Notes under the pieces: generated by a model
What the model was told of the DNA's origin: nothing
The model's input: only the letters and a program-made list of their open reading frames with translations
Databases searched by the model: none
Shown here: positions 13,085-21,310 of the stretch, piece by piece
Position numbering within the stretch: the stretch's first letter is position 1
Layout: each line of letters opens with the position of its first letter
Source of the DNA: Oscillospiraceae bacterium
Lineage (GTDB): Bacteria; Bacillota_A; Clostridia; Oscillospirales; Oscillospiraceae
DNA length: 24,897 nt
Assembly (NCBI GenBank): GCA_017516785.1
Contig: JAFXAV010000032.1
Location: forward strand, 1 to 24,897
Reading direction: 5' to 3'
Translations under genes and position numbers: made by a program

Positions 13085-14374
13085 TTATATATCTTCCGCA
13101 TCAATCACAGGGTATCCCGCTTCTATCAGAGCCTCTGCCAGCACGCCGGAGCCTTCCACCAGTTTTCCGGAAAATGTGCCGTCATAGACCTGCTTCAGGC
13201 CGCAGGTGGGACTTCTGGATTTGAGGACCGCGCAGGCAACTGTTTCATCTTTCAGTTTTTTCAAAATGGCTGAAATCGCGCCGCGGACCTGTGCGTCCAC
13301 GTTGACACCCTCCTTATTGATGAGAACGCCATTCACGATTTCCATAGGCACTCTCGGGCAACCGAGGCCAGCCTCCAGTTCCGGGCATACAGGAATCGCT
13401 TCCCTGCCCCGGAGGAATTCTGCCATCTTGGGGTCAAAATTGTTGCCGCCGTTATACTTGCAGTTCTCCCCTAGCAAACAGGCGCTGACCACAATTTTGC
13501 CGCTGCAATACCGGATCGCCTTGCGAAGCACTTCCCGGTCGGGGGCATAGCACACCAGTTCCAATGCTTTCTCCACAGGAACCCATTCCGCATATTCCAC
13601 TTCGTCGGGGATGGGTTCTTTCATGTCCTCGAGACTCTTTCCCAGGAAAAATGTCACGGTTCTGATGTCTCCCGGCTTGGCGCTGGGCACCACCGCCCGG
13701 AAATGGTTGTCAACAGTAATATGGATGCCCGTTTCCTCCCAAATTTCCCGGATAGCAGTCTCTTCCAGCGTCTCACCGACCTCGATCTTGCCCTTGGGGA
13801 AAGACCAACCGTGGTAACCCTGCACCAGCAGTACTCTGCCATCTTCAATGACCACTGCGCCGCCAGAATTCCGCTGATCCAGATGCCGCAAATTCCGCTT
13901 TGCAAGGACGTCCCGGTTATCGAGAGTCACTTCCACCACATCCACATTTTTGTGGCTGCGGATGGTATCCAGGAATTCCGACTCCGCCTTCTGGATCACG
14001 CCGATAATGGGAGTGTTCCCATCCAGCAATGCCAGTACTGCCTGCTTGAACCGTTCTGCTTGTCCTTCCGCAGGACCCAGCTCGTCCATCAGGATCAGAT
14101 CGCAGTTTTGTGCATCTTTCAGCGCGGCACAGCCGAGGGCATCGAATTTGGGAAGTGCCGCCGGGTCGCCTTTGTTCAGGCACATGAACAGCTGATTGCT
14201 CTCGCTGGCCTCCTCCCCGGGGTGTACCAGATGGACAGAGAAATCCCCATGCACCGTATCGGTTCGAAGAGTCCGGAAGCCGCCCACCCGGCCAGAAAAG
14301 GTTTTCAGATAATTCTGTATCAGGGTGGATTTTCCCACCCGCTTGTCACCAGTCAGAAAAATATGTCTTGCCAT
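13085..14374 (-). CDS. Three-domain fusion: THEP1-like NTPase, NUDIX hydrolase, DUF523/TudS-like domain
   Basis: This 429-residue protein joins three enzyme families. Residues 1-165 match the THEP1 nucleoside-triphosphatase family, with Walker A GDKRVGKST (9-17) and Walker B LILMDELGP. Residues about 170-290 are a NUDIX domain with a complete box at 195-217 (GKIEVGE, then REIWEETGI). Residues about 294-429 match DUF523 (PF04463): VSACLLGENCKYNGG (Cys299, Cys305), CPE (Cys330) and SPTCG (Cys391). As I recall, PF04463 includes thiouracil desulfurase TudS, whose three cysteines hold an iron-sulfur cluster; Cys299, Cys330 and Cys391 fit that spacing. The ATG at 14372-14374 lies 4 nt after the xdhC stop, so translation is probably coupled. 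Domain identities are strong; the joint function is unknown. Confidence 0.88.
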   Translation of the reverse strand: MARHIFLTGDKRVGKSTLIQNYLKTFSGRVGGFRTLRTDTVHGDFSVHLVHPGEEASESNQLFMCLNKGDPAALPKFDALGCAALKDAQNCDLILMDELGPAEGQAERFKQAVLALLDGNTPIIGVIQKAESEFLDTIRSHKNVDVVEVTLDNRDVLAKRNLRHLDQRNSGGAVVIEDGRVLLVQGYHGWSFPKGKIEVGETLEETAIREIWEETGIHITVDNHFRAVVPSAKPGDIRTVTFFLGKSLEDMKEPIPDEVEYAEWVPVEKALELVCYAPDREVLRKAIRYCSGKIVVSACLLGENCKYNGGNNFDPKMAEFLRGREAIPVCPELEAGLGCPRVPMEIVNGVLINKEGVNVDAQVRGAISAILKKLKDETVACAVLKSRSPTCGLKQVYDGTFSGKLVEGSGVLAEALIEAGYPVIDAEDI

Positions 14375-14378
14375 AATC

Positions 14379-15371
14379 TCAATGCATGGGGCAGCCACGG
14401 ACATGGATGCCGGTGGCTTCACGGCGGAGGGCCCGCTCCAAAATCATCTCGCCTGCGATGCTGATGGCAATTTCTTCAGGGGTGACGGCCTTGATGTTCA
14501 TGCCGATGGGGGTGTGGACACGACTGATGCCATCTTCCGGAACACCGGCTTCCCGAAGTCTCTGATTGACGGAAGCAGTTTTCTTCTTGGAGCCGATGAC
14601 ACCCACATAGGCAAAATCGCCCCGGAGCACCTGCTCCTGCACATCGAAATCATGGCTGTGGCCGTTGGTCATGATGACCACATAGTCATCAGCAGTCACA
14701 TTCAGATAATCGGACACCTTCGTAAAATCCCCCACAATCACATTTTCTGCAGTGGGGAAATTTTCACGGTTAGCATACTCCGCCCGGTCGTCCACCACGG
14801 TAACCCGGAAGCCGACGGTATTCAGTACCGGCGCCAGAGCCTGGGAGCAGTGGCCGCCGCCGAAGAGGATGGCCCGCTCGCCGATGGGCAGAGGCAGTCT
14901 TGCCTGCTCCTCGTCGCCGCAGCTGCCGAGAACTGCCGTTTCAGCCTCATCCAGCAGTGCAGGTTCGCTGCCGTCGGTCTTCAGCACCAGCCAGCCGGGC
15001 TGCCGCTTGACAATCCGTTCCAGAATGGTGCCCGCCAGCTTCACCCAGTATTCAGAGGTTCCGGGAATATATTGGAACAGTACCTTCACATCGCCGCCGC
15101 AGACCATACCCAGGTCATCCTTGGCATGCTCATTGAGCCGGAAGAGATAGCAAAGGGATTCCTTCTTCCGAAGCTGCTCCAGAGCCATCTGTTCGGACCT
15201 TGCCTCCACAGCGCCGCCGCCGATGGTGCCGAGAATCCGTCCATTCTTTCCCACCAGCATCATGGAGCCTGCACCTCTGGGGGCAGAACCCCGGTCAGCC
15301 ACAATGGTCACCAGGACGGTATCCAGATCCTTTTCCATTTCATATAAAAGCTTTGCAAAAATTCGGTCCAT
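14379..15371 (-). CDS. xdhC: XdhC/CoxI family molybdenum hydroxylase maturation protein
   Basis: This 330-residue protein has the N-terminal XdhC/CoxI segment (DRGSAPRGAGSMMLV at 26-40, then GTIGGGAVEA at 48-57, and MVCGGDV with Cys91). The C-terminal Rossmann domain has ILFGGGHCSQAL at 168-179 and YVGVIGSKKK at 255-264. XdhC binds molybdenum cofactor and supports its sulfuration and insertion into xanthine dehydrogenase-type enzymes. The ATG at 15369-15371 follows AAGGAG; upstream methionines lack a ribosome binding site. It lies 11 bp after the binding-protein gene and 4 bp before the fusion gene. No xdhA/B-like subunits occur in the window, so its client enzyme is elsewhere. Confidence 0.9.
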   Translation of the reverse strand: MDRIFAKLLYEMEKDLDTVLVTIVADRGSAPRGAGSMMLVGKNGRILGTIGGGAVEARSEQMALEQLRKKESLCYLFRLNEHAKDDLGMVCGGDVKVLFQYIPGTSEYWVKLAGTILERIVKRQPGWLVLKTDGSEPALLDEAETAVLGSCGDEEQARLPLPIGERAILFGGGHCSQALAPVLNTVGFRVTVVDDRAEYANRENFPTAENVIVGDFTKVSDYLNVTADDYVVIMTNGHSHDFDVQEQVLRGDFAYVGVIGSKKKTASVNQRLREAGVPEDGISRVHTPIGMNIKAVTPEEIAISIAGEMILERALRREATGIHVRGCPMH

Positions 15372-15382
15372 AAATTTTCTCC

Positions 15383-16483
15383 TTATTTGCCGATGGAATT
15401 TGCCATCAGGGCATCGAACTGCTCGGAAGTCAGCTCGCAATGATAGAAGAGGTCATAGAAAGTCTTGACTTCTTCGTAAAGGTCATAGTCCGCTGCCTCG
15501 GGATAGAGGAGCTTGGTCATCCACATCATGCCAAGCAATCGCTGCACAGAGGGCGGGAAACCCAGCCAGTTGTAGGGGCCTGCAGGAACTTCGTAGAACT
15601 TATCCTCGGAAATTGCCTTGACGGTCTGCCACATGGGATCGTCGCCCACAGTGTCGAAGATACTCTCATCAGAGAAGATGATCACATCGGGGTTCCAGTT
15701 CAGGATCTGCTCCATGTCCACTTCGTTGCCGCTGCCCTTGGAGGAAGGCTCCTCCATCACAGCCAGATTGTTGCCCAGCAGGTCAATGACTTCGCCGTGG
15801 TAAGCGCTCTGGGCAATAACATTCAGACCTTCCTCACCGGTGACATACAGCAGATTGGCCTTTTCAACAGAACCCACAATTTCCATGATGCGGCTGTAAG
15901 TGGATTCGCAGTAGGTTGCCAGTTGTTTTGCCTCTTCCTCCATACCCAGCAGCTCACCCAGCATCCGGTAGGCATCGCCCATGGTGCTTAAGGTAGCGGA
16001 CACATGGACAAAGGTAATTCCGGTCTGCTCCTGAAGGGCATCCATATCGGCACCCACATCGCCCTTGCTTTCGCCCACATCAATGACGATCTGAGGAGCG
16101 GCGCTCAGCAGTTCTTCCAGATTCATCTCACCCTTGCCGCCGTAGAGCTGGCCCAGGATAGGAAGGTTATAGTATTCGGTAGCCAGATACTGCTCAGCGG
16201 AGGAATCCCACTCGGTGGCGATGCCGATCATCTTATCGGGAGCCAGGGAGAACAGCACCTGCTGAGCCAGAGGGCCAGAGACAGCGATTCTGGTGATTTC
16301 AGCATCGACGGTCACTTCCCGGCCGGTGGAGTCGGTAAATGTGCGGGTTGCGGGAGCTTCGCTTTCGTTCTGGACAGGAGCTTCCGTCTGCTTGGGGGCT
16401 TCGGTAGGCTCGGCAGAAGTGCCGCAGGCTGACATCGACAGCGCCATAGCAAGAGCCAGAATCAGAGCAATCAGTTTTTTCAT
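15383..16483 (-). CDS. ABC transporter substrate-binding lipoprotein (metal/siderophore/oxyanion type)
   Basis: This 366-residue precursor has a lipoprotein signal peptide ending in LSMSAC, with Cys20 as the lipidation site. A Thr/Glu/Pro-rich linker follows to about 48, then a class III (Peripla_BP_2, PF01497) fold. Late in the domain lies the segment GPYNWLGFPPSVQRLLGMMW. This fold binds iron siderophores, heme, cobalamin and, in MolA of Haemophilus, molybdate or tungstate. The ligand cannot be read; the neighbouring xdhC makes molybdate or tungstate worth testing. The ATG at 16481-16483 follows GGAGG and lies 4 nt after the methyltransferase stop codon. Confidence 0.9.
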   Translation of the reverse strand: MKKLIALILALAMALSMSACGTSAEPTEAPKQTEAPVQNESEAPATRTFTDSTGREVTVDAEITRIAVSGPLAQQVLFSLAPDKMIGIATEWDSSAEQYLATEYYNLPILGQLYGGKGEMNLEELLSAAPQIVIDVGESKGDVGADMDALQEQTGITFVHVSATLSTMGDAYRMLGELLGMEEEAKQLATYCESTYSRIMEIVGSVEKANLLYVTGEEGLNVIAQSAYHGEVIDLLGNNLAVMEEPSSKGSGNEVDMEQILNWNPDVIIFSDESIFDTVGDDPMWQTVKAISEDKFYEVPAGPYNWLGFPPSVQRLLGMMWMTKLLYPEAADYDLYEEVKTFYDLFYHCELTSEQFDALMANSIGK

Positions 16484-16487
16484 AACA

Positions 16488-17210
16488 TTAGTCCTCCTTC
16501 AAATCGTTTGCATTAAACCGGATCAGCGCAAGGCTGCGCTGATGGGGCATATACAGGGGGAAATCATCACGGCCGGTGTCAATGACCTTGCTGCGAAGGA
16601 ATTCCTCCGTGATGACGGTTTTATCAGCATCCTTGCTGTAAATCTCATAAAACCTCTGGGCATCATCCAGATTCCGGAAAGGCTGGCCGAATTCCAGACT
16701 GAAAATCTGTTCCTCATAGGGAATGCCCAGGGCGGTCAGGGTTTCGCTGGCGGTTTTATAGCCATAGCTGCCGGTCTTGTGGCTGCCCACAGAGAAGCGG
16801 TGAGTGGTGTAATTTCTTGTGATGATGAACACCTGGCCGCTGCACTGCTTCTTGACTGCCGCCAAAATTTCATCGATGAAGCCGAAGAAGCAGAACACCA
16901 TGGCATCATACTTCTTCTTAGGAGGCAGCAGCTCCAGCTCACCGCATTTGGGAACGATGTTGTTAACGCCGAATCTGCGGCAGTTTTCCTCCAGCACCGC
17001 CACGGCATCGGGATTTTTCTCGATGGACGTGACCTGTCCCACATGAGGTGCCAGCGCCAGAGACAGGTATCCCAGGCCGCAGCCGGGATCGCAGATGTGC
17101 ATCTGCTTGTTGAGGTGAGGAGCCAGCAGCTTGGCAAGCTCCTGATTATAGGTTCCGTATTCCGATGCGTCCTTCATGAACCGCACCATATCTTCATACC
17201 AATACTGCAT
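16488..17210 (-). CDS. Class I SAM-dependent methyltransferase
   Basis: This protein of about 240 residues has the Rossmann motif I ICDPGCGLGYLSLAL (about 39-53), then an acidic loop TSIEKNPDAV ending strand 2. The later stretch IITRNYTTHRFSVG is not part of the common core. The ATPase stop and the ATG at 17208-17210 overlap as TGATG. A GTG one codon earlier (17213) is an alternative with better spacing to the GGAGGT ribosome binding site. A methyltransferase inside a FecCD-type importer operon is unusual. It could modify a metallophore, a corrinoid or a cofactor, or regulate the locus. The substrate is unknown. Confidence 0.85.
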   Translation of the reverse strand: MQYWYEDMVRFMKDASEYGTYNQELAKLLAPHLNKQMHICDPGCGLGYLSLALAPHVGQVTSIEKNPDAVAVLEENCRRFGVNNIVPKCGELELLPPKKKYDAMVFCFFGFIDEILAAVKKQCSGQVFIITRNYTTHRFSVGSHKTGSYGYKTASETLTALGIPYEEQIFSLEFGQPFRNLDDAQRFYEIYSKDADKTVITEEFLRSKVIDTGRDDFPLYMPHQRSLALIRFNANDLKED

Positions 17211-17989
17211 CACAGGCAGTTACCTCCCATCACAGGCTGGATCATCCGGCCCACAGGTGTTTCCACGAAGTCCACTTCGATGGCGTAGAGCTCTTCCATC
17301 AGTTCCGGGGTCAGGGTTTCAGCAGGGGTGCCGATAGCTGCCACAGTGCCCCCGGCCAGAGCCAGAATCCGGTCCGCAAAGCCCATGGCATGCTGGGGAT
17401 TGTGGGTGGAGAGCAACACAGTGTAGCCTTCCTGAGAGAGCTTTTTCACCTTCTGCAGCACCCTGATCTGATTGCCGTAGTCAAGCGCAGAAGTCGGTTC
17501 ATCCATCACCAGGATGTTGGCCTGCTGGGCGATGGCTCTTGCCACCAGCACCAGCTGCTGCTCGCCGCCGCTGAGATGGGAAAAATCCCGGTCAGAAAGG
17601 TGGGCAACGCCGATCTGATTCAGGGCATCGGTGGCGATGCGGATCTGCTCCTCACCGGGCTGTGCAAAAGAGCTCAGCTGGCGGGAGGTTCCCATCAGCA
17701 CCATATCCAGCACCGAATAGCCGAAGGTAGGGCGATGAACCTGGGGAATGTAGGCAATGCGCCGGGCCTTTTCCCGGTGGGAAAGGCTCCGAAGATCGTC
17801 ACCTTCCACACTGACACTGCCGCCATACCCCTTCAGGTTGCCGAGAATACAGCGGAACAGCGTACTCTTACCCACGCCGTTGGGGCCCAGAACAGAAAGA
17901 AATTCACCCTTGTGAACATCAAAGCTAATATCATGGAGCACTTTTCGGCTGCCATAGGAAAAGGAAAGGTCTTTCACTTGAAGGATCAC
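17210..17989 (-). CDS. ABC transporter ATP-binding protein (FepC/BtuD/MolC type)
   Basis: This 259-residue ATPase has Walker A GPNGVGKST (35-43), the Q-loop in YIPQVH (80-85), signature LSGGEQQ (139-145) and Walker B ILVMDEPTSALD (159-170), with the switch His in LLSTHN. The layout matches ATPases of type II importers for siderophores, cobalamin or molybdate. Its ATG overlaps the permease stop codon by 4 nt, and its stop overlaps the methyltransferase start. It powers the permease encoded just upstream, at the inner face of the membrane. Confidence 0.93.
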   Translation of the reverse strand: MILQVKDLSFSYGSRKVLHDISFDVHKGEFLSVLGPNGVGKSTLFRCILGNLKGYGGSVSVEGDDLRSLSHREKARRIAYIPQVHRPTFGYSVLDMVLMGTSRQLSSFAQPGEEQIRIATDALNQIGVAHLSDRDFSHLSGGEQQLVLVARAIAQQANILVMDEPTSALDYGNQIRVLQKVKKLSQEGYTVLLSTHNPQHAMGFADRILALAGGTVAAIGTPAETLTPELMEELYAIEVDFVETPVGRMIQPVMGGNCL

Positions 17990-19035
17990 AGCATGCGCTC
18001 CTTTCTGGTCATCAGATAGATAAAGAACGGCGCGCCCACGAAAGCCGTGAGAATGCCGATGGGGATCTCGGTAGCTGCCAGATTCCGGGACACATTGTCT
18101 ACCAGCAGCAGAAACAGCGCACCGAAAATCATGGAGCCGGGAATCAGATAGCGGTTATCGTTGCCCAGCACCTTCCGGCACAGATGGGGAATCACCAGAC
18201 CAACCCAGCCGATCATACCGCTGACTGCCACAGAGGCGGCGGTCAGGAAGGTGGCGCAGACAATCACCACAATCCGGAGGGCCTTGGTATTGACACCCAT
18301 AGCAAGAGCCTCTTCCTCGTCCAGGGTCAGCAGATTGATCCGCCAACGAAGTGCAATCAGCGGTAGCAGACCGAGGAGCATGGGAATAGCCGCAAACTGA
18401 ATATCCGCGGTTCTGGTGCCGGATAGGCTGCCCATAAGCCAGTAGGTAATCTCAGGCAGCTGATTGGAGGGGTCTGCCACCAGCTTCACATAGGAAGTAC
18501 CGGCGGAAAACAGGGAGCTGACCATGGTGCCTGCCAGCAGAATGCTGACCACCAGATTGCCCCGGACACGGGTCGCAACGAAATACACCAGGGCCACGGT
18601 GATCATGCTGAAAACAAACGCCACCGCAATGGTGCTGCTCTTGGAAAAATTCAGCAGGATGGACAGAGCCGCGCCAAAGCAGGCGCCGCTGGAAGCGCCC
18701 AGAATATCAGGAGCCGCCATGGGATTCTGGAACACACTCTGGTAGCTGGCGCCGGCGGTTGCCAGGCAGCAGCCAACCATGCAGGCCAGGGCGATTCGGG
18801 GCAGACGGATGTTGATGACTGCCGTTGCCATATTCTGCTCCCAAGTTTCCCGGAGGCTGACCAGGGGCAGATTATCAATGAGAATCCGCACCACCTGAAT
18901 GAGCGGAACGTCATAGCGTCCCAGAACAAAAGAAATCAAAAACAGCGCCACAAGGGCTGCCATCATCAGTGCAAGCCTGCCATTTGCCCGTCTCTGGGCA
19001 GAAGTCACACCGGCAGGGGTCAGTCTTTGCCGCAT
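17986..19035 (-). CDS. FecCD family ABC transporter permease
   Basis: This 349-residue protein has nine or ten membrane segments and the FecCD/BtuC signatures. These are the N-terminal GRYDVPL, the RLPRIALACMVGCCLATAGA segment, NPMAAPDILGASSGA, and the C-terminal GMIGWVGLVIPHLCRKVLGN. Two copies would form the channel for a metal chelate, cobalamin or oxyanion. The ATG at 19033-19035 is chosen because GGAGGT lies 6 nt upstream; an upstream in-frame start lacks one. It is the first gene of the six-gene operon, divergent from fbp across 239 bp. Confidence 0.92.
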   Translation of the reverse strand: MRQRLTPAGVTSAQRRANGRLALMMAALVALFLISFVLGRYDVPLIQVVRILIDNLPLVSLRETWEQNMATAVINIRLPRIALACMVGCCLATAGASYQSVFQNPMAAPDILGASSGACFGAALSILLNFSKSSTIAVAFVFSMITVALVYFVATRVRGNLVVSILLAGTMVSSLFSAGTSYVKLVADPSNQLPEITYWLMGSLSGTRTADIQFAAIPMLLGLLPLIALRWRINLLTLDEEEALAMGVNTKALRIVVIVCATFLTAASVAVSGMIGWVGLVIPHLCRKVLGNDNRYLIPGSMIFGALFLLLVDNVSRNLAATEIPIGILTAFVGAPFFIYLMTRKERML

Positions 19036-19074
19036 GAAAATACCTCCGTCACATTTCTCTCTTTTCTGCTGCAT

Positions 19075-19116
19075 ATGATACCACAGATGTTTGCAAAAGT
19101 ATGTTGTTTTAACAAC
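19075..19116 (-). promoter_or_regulatory. Possible promoter and operator of the FecCD-xdhC operon
   Basis: On the minus strand a TATCAT -10 candidate (19075-19080) lies about 40 nt before the permease start codon; the -35 (19098-19103) is poor. A palindrome GTTGTT-TT-AACAAC (19103-19116) sits at the -35 edge, where a repressor or activator could bind. No known metal-regulator box or molybdenum-cofactor riboswitch could be recognised. Confidence 0.35.
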
Positions 19117-19198
19117 TTTTTATTTTTATATGTTTCGCTGATTTTTCAGGTTTCGAAATGTTTCATCCGTGATTCTGCACAGTTTTTATCGTTTTCTA

Positions 19199-19227
19199 TT
19201 GATTTTTTTGGTTGGTATGTGTATCAT
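19199..19227 (+). promoter_or_regulatory. Promoter of fbp
   Basis: TTGATT (19199-19204) and TATCAT (19222-19227) are separated by 17 nt, about 48 nt before the fbp start codon. Confidence 0.6.
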
Positions 19228-19274
19228 ATAGTGTATAAAGTAATGCCCACAACATACTTAAGGAGGAACACGCT

Positions 19275-21263
19275 TTGAGCCCGAAAAAGACTTTCACCGC
19301 CCCCCAGCTGCGCTACCTGCAGCTGCTGGCAAAACAGTACCCCACCGTCCATGCTGCCAGCAAGGAAATCATCAGACTCTCCGCCATTCTGAATCTCCCC
19401 AAGGCAACGGAGCACTTCATGTCCGACATTCACGGCGAATATGAAGCTTTCTTCCACATCTTCAACTCCTGCTCCGGCGAAGTCCGCTCCAAGGTTGACG
19501 AAGTTTTCGCCAACACCCTGTCCCTGAAGGACCGCAGCGAGCTGGCAACCCTCATCTACTACCCCACTGCCAAGATGGCCCTGGTTGCTGAGGAAATCGG
19601 CGATATGACCGAGTGGTACGCCATCACTCTGAACCGTCTGGTCCAGGTCTGCCGCTATGTCTCCTATAAGTATACTCGTGACAAGGTTCGCGGCACCATG
19701 CCTGAAGACTATGCCGATGTTATTGACGAGCTGATCTACACCCAGACCACCAAGGGCGCCCAGAAGGAATTCTACGAGAATCTGATCCACACCATCGTCT
19801 CCATCGACCAGGCTCCCCAATTCATCGAAGCCATCTGCACCTGCATCAAGAAGCTGACTGTCGACCATATGCACATCGTCGGCGACATCTTCGACCGCGG
19901 TCCCCGCGCCGATATCGTTATGGACTCCCTGATGGCCTCCAACAGTGTGGACATCCAGTGGGGCAACCATGACATCCTGTGGATGGGTGCAGCAGCAGGC
20001 AGCCGCGCCATGGTGGCAATCGTGCTGAGCAACGCCATCCATTACAACAACATTGACGGCATTGAGACCGGCTACGGCATCTCCCTGCGCCCCCTGTCCA
20101 TCCTGGCAAACGAAGTTTACAAGGATTCCGACACCAAGCGCTGGAAGGTCACCATCAACGGCCCCGACGCCGACCAGTACACCGAGAAGGACAGACTGCT
20201 ATCCGCCCGGATGTACAAGGCCATCACCGTCATTCTCTTCAAGCTGGAAGGCCAGCTGATCAAGCGCCATCCCGAATTCGGTATGGATGACCGCCTGCTG
20301 ATGGACAAGATCGACTATGAAAACCAGTCCATCACCATCGGCGATGTGACCTATCACCTGGATGACTGCGATCTGCCCACCGTGGATCCCAACAACCCCT
20401 ACGAGCTGACCCACGAGGAAGCAAACGTCATCAATCAGCTGACCGAGTCCTTCCGCCACAGTGAAAAGCTCCAGCGCCACATCCGTTTCCTGTACTCCAA
20501 GGGCAGCCTCTACAAGATCTACAACGGCAACCTCCTGTTCCACGGCGCTATCCCCCTGACCGAGGACAAGCAGCTCACCGAAATCGCCATCGGCGGCAAG
20601 GTCCGCAAGGGCAAAGAATTCATGGACTATGCCGACAAGGCCGCCCGTCAGGCTTACTATGCCAAGCGCGGTACTCCCCAGTGGCAGTTTGGTCTGGACT
20701 TCCTGTGGTGGCTGTGGTGCGGCCGCAACAGCCCCATCTTCGGCAAGGACCGCATGACCACCTTTGAGCGCCGTCTCATCGCCGATGAGAGCGCCTGGAC
20801 CGAACCCAAGAATCCCTATTACAAGCACTACAACGATCCTGAAGTTGTGGAAATGCTGTTGGCTGAGTTCGGTCTCAACGACCCTCACAGCCACATCATC
20901 AACGGCCACGTGCCTGTCAAGACCAAGAAGGGCGAAAGTCCCATCAAGGCCGGCGGCAAGCTGGTTGTCATTGACGGCGGTTTCTGCAAGGCTTACCAGA
21001 AGACCTCCGGTATCGCAGGCTACACCCTGATCTACAACTCCCGGAACTTCCGCATTGTCTCCCACCAGCCCTTTGCAGGCCGCCGGGAGGCTCTGTACCA
21101 CGATCACGACATCGCCAACGACTCCGTCATCTTTGAGCGTCTGGAGACCCAGGCCAAGATTGCCCAGACCGACCATGGCCAGGAACTGCAGGAGAAGATG
21201 GACGATCTGCTGATGCTGCTGGATGCATACCGCGCCGGCGCCGTCACCGAAAATCACAACTGA
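19275..21263 (+). CDS. fbp: Fructose-1,6-bisphosphatase, class III (Firmicutes type)
   Basis: This 662-residue enzyme removes the 1-phosphate of fructose 1,6-bisphosphate in gluconeogenesis. It belongs to FBPase_2 (PF06874), which carries calcineurin-like metallophosphatase motifs: SDIHGEYEAFF at 50-60, GDIFDRG at 203-209 and WGNHD at 229-233. The segment NGHVPVKTKKGESP and the following DGGF complete the metal-binding set. Length fits the roughly 640-670 residues usual for the class. The start is TTG at 19275, since AAGGAGG lies 8-9 nt upstream and the conserved MSPKK-like N-terminus begins there. It ends in a strong terminator and stands alone. Confidence 0.96.
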   Translation: MSPKKTFTAPQLRYLQLLAKQYPTVHAASKEIIRLSAILNLPKATEHFMSDIHGEYEAFFHIFNSCSGEVRSKVDEVFANTLSLKDRSELATLIYYPTAKMALVAEEIGDMTEWYAITLNRLVQVCRYVSYKYTRDKVRGTMPEDYADVIDELIYTQTTKGAQKEFYENLIHTIVSIDQAPQFIEAICTCIKKLTVDHMHIVGDIFDRGPRADIVMDSLMASNSVDIQWGNHDILWMGAAAGSRAMVAIVLSNAIHYNNIDGIETGYGISLRPLSILANEVYKDSDTKRWKVTINGPDADQYTEKDRLLSARMYKAITVILFKLEGQLIKRHPEFGMDDRLLMDKIDYENQSITIGDVTYHLDDCDLPTVDPNNPYELTHEEANVINQLTESFRHSEKLQRHIRFLYSKGSLYKIYNGNLLFHGAIPLTEDKQLTEIAIGGKVRKGKEFMDYADKAARQAYYAKRGTPQWQFGLDFLWWLWCGRNSPIFGKDRMTTFERRLIADESAWTEPKNPYYKHYNDPEVVEMLLAEFGLNDPHSHIINGHVPVKTKKGESPIKAGGKLVVIDGGFCKAYQKTSGIAGYTLIYNSRNFRIVSHQPFAGRREALYHDHDIANDSVIFERLETQAKIAQTDHGQELQEKMDDLLMLLDAYRAGAVTENHN

Positions 21264-21278
21264 TTCTTCATAGCAAAA

Positions 21279-21305
21279 GCGCGGAAGTGAATTTCACTTC
21301 CGCGC
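21279..21305. terminator. Bidirectional terminator between fbp and the TIM-barrel gene
   Basis: GCGCGGAAGTGA (21279-21290) and TCACTTCCGCGC (21294-21305) pair perfectly around ATT. AAAA precedes and TTCTTTT follows. It lies between convergent stop codons. Confidence 0.93.
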
Positions 21306-21310
21306 TTCTT

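Noticed and set aside
19036..19274. Molybdenum-cofactor or other riboswitch before the FecCD operon
   Set aside because: No conserved riboswitch core could be recognised and the 5' leader is short, about 35 nt from the -10 candidate to the start codon.
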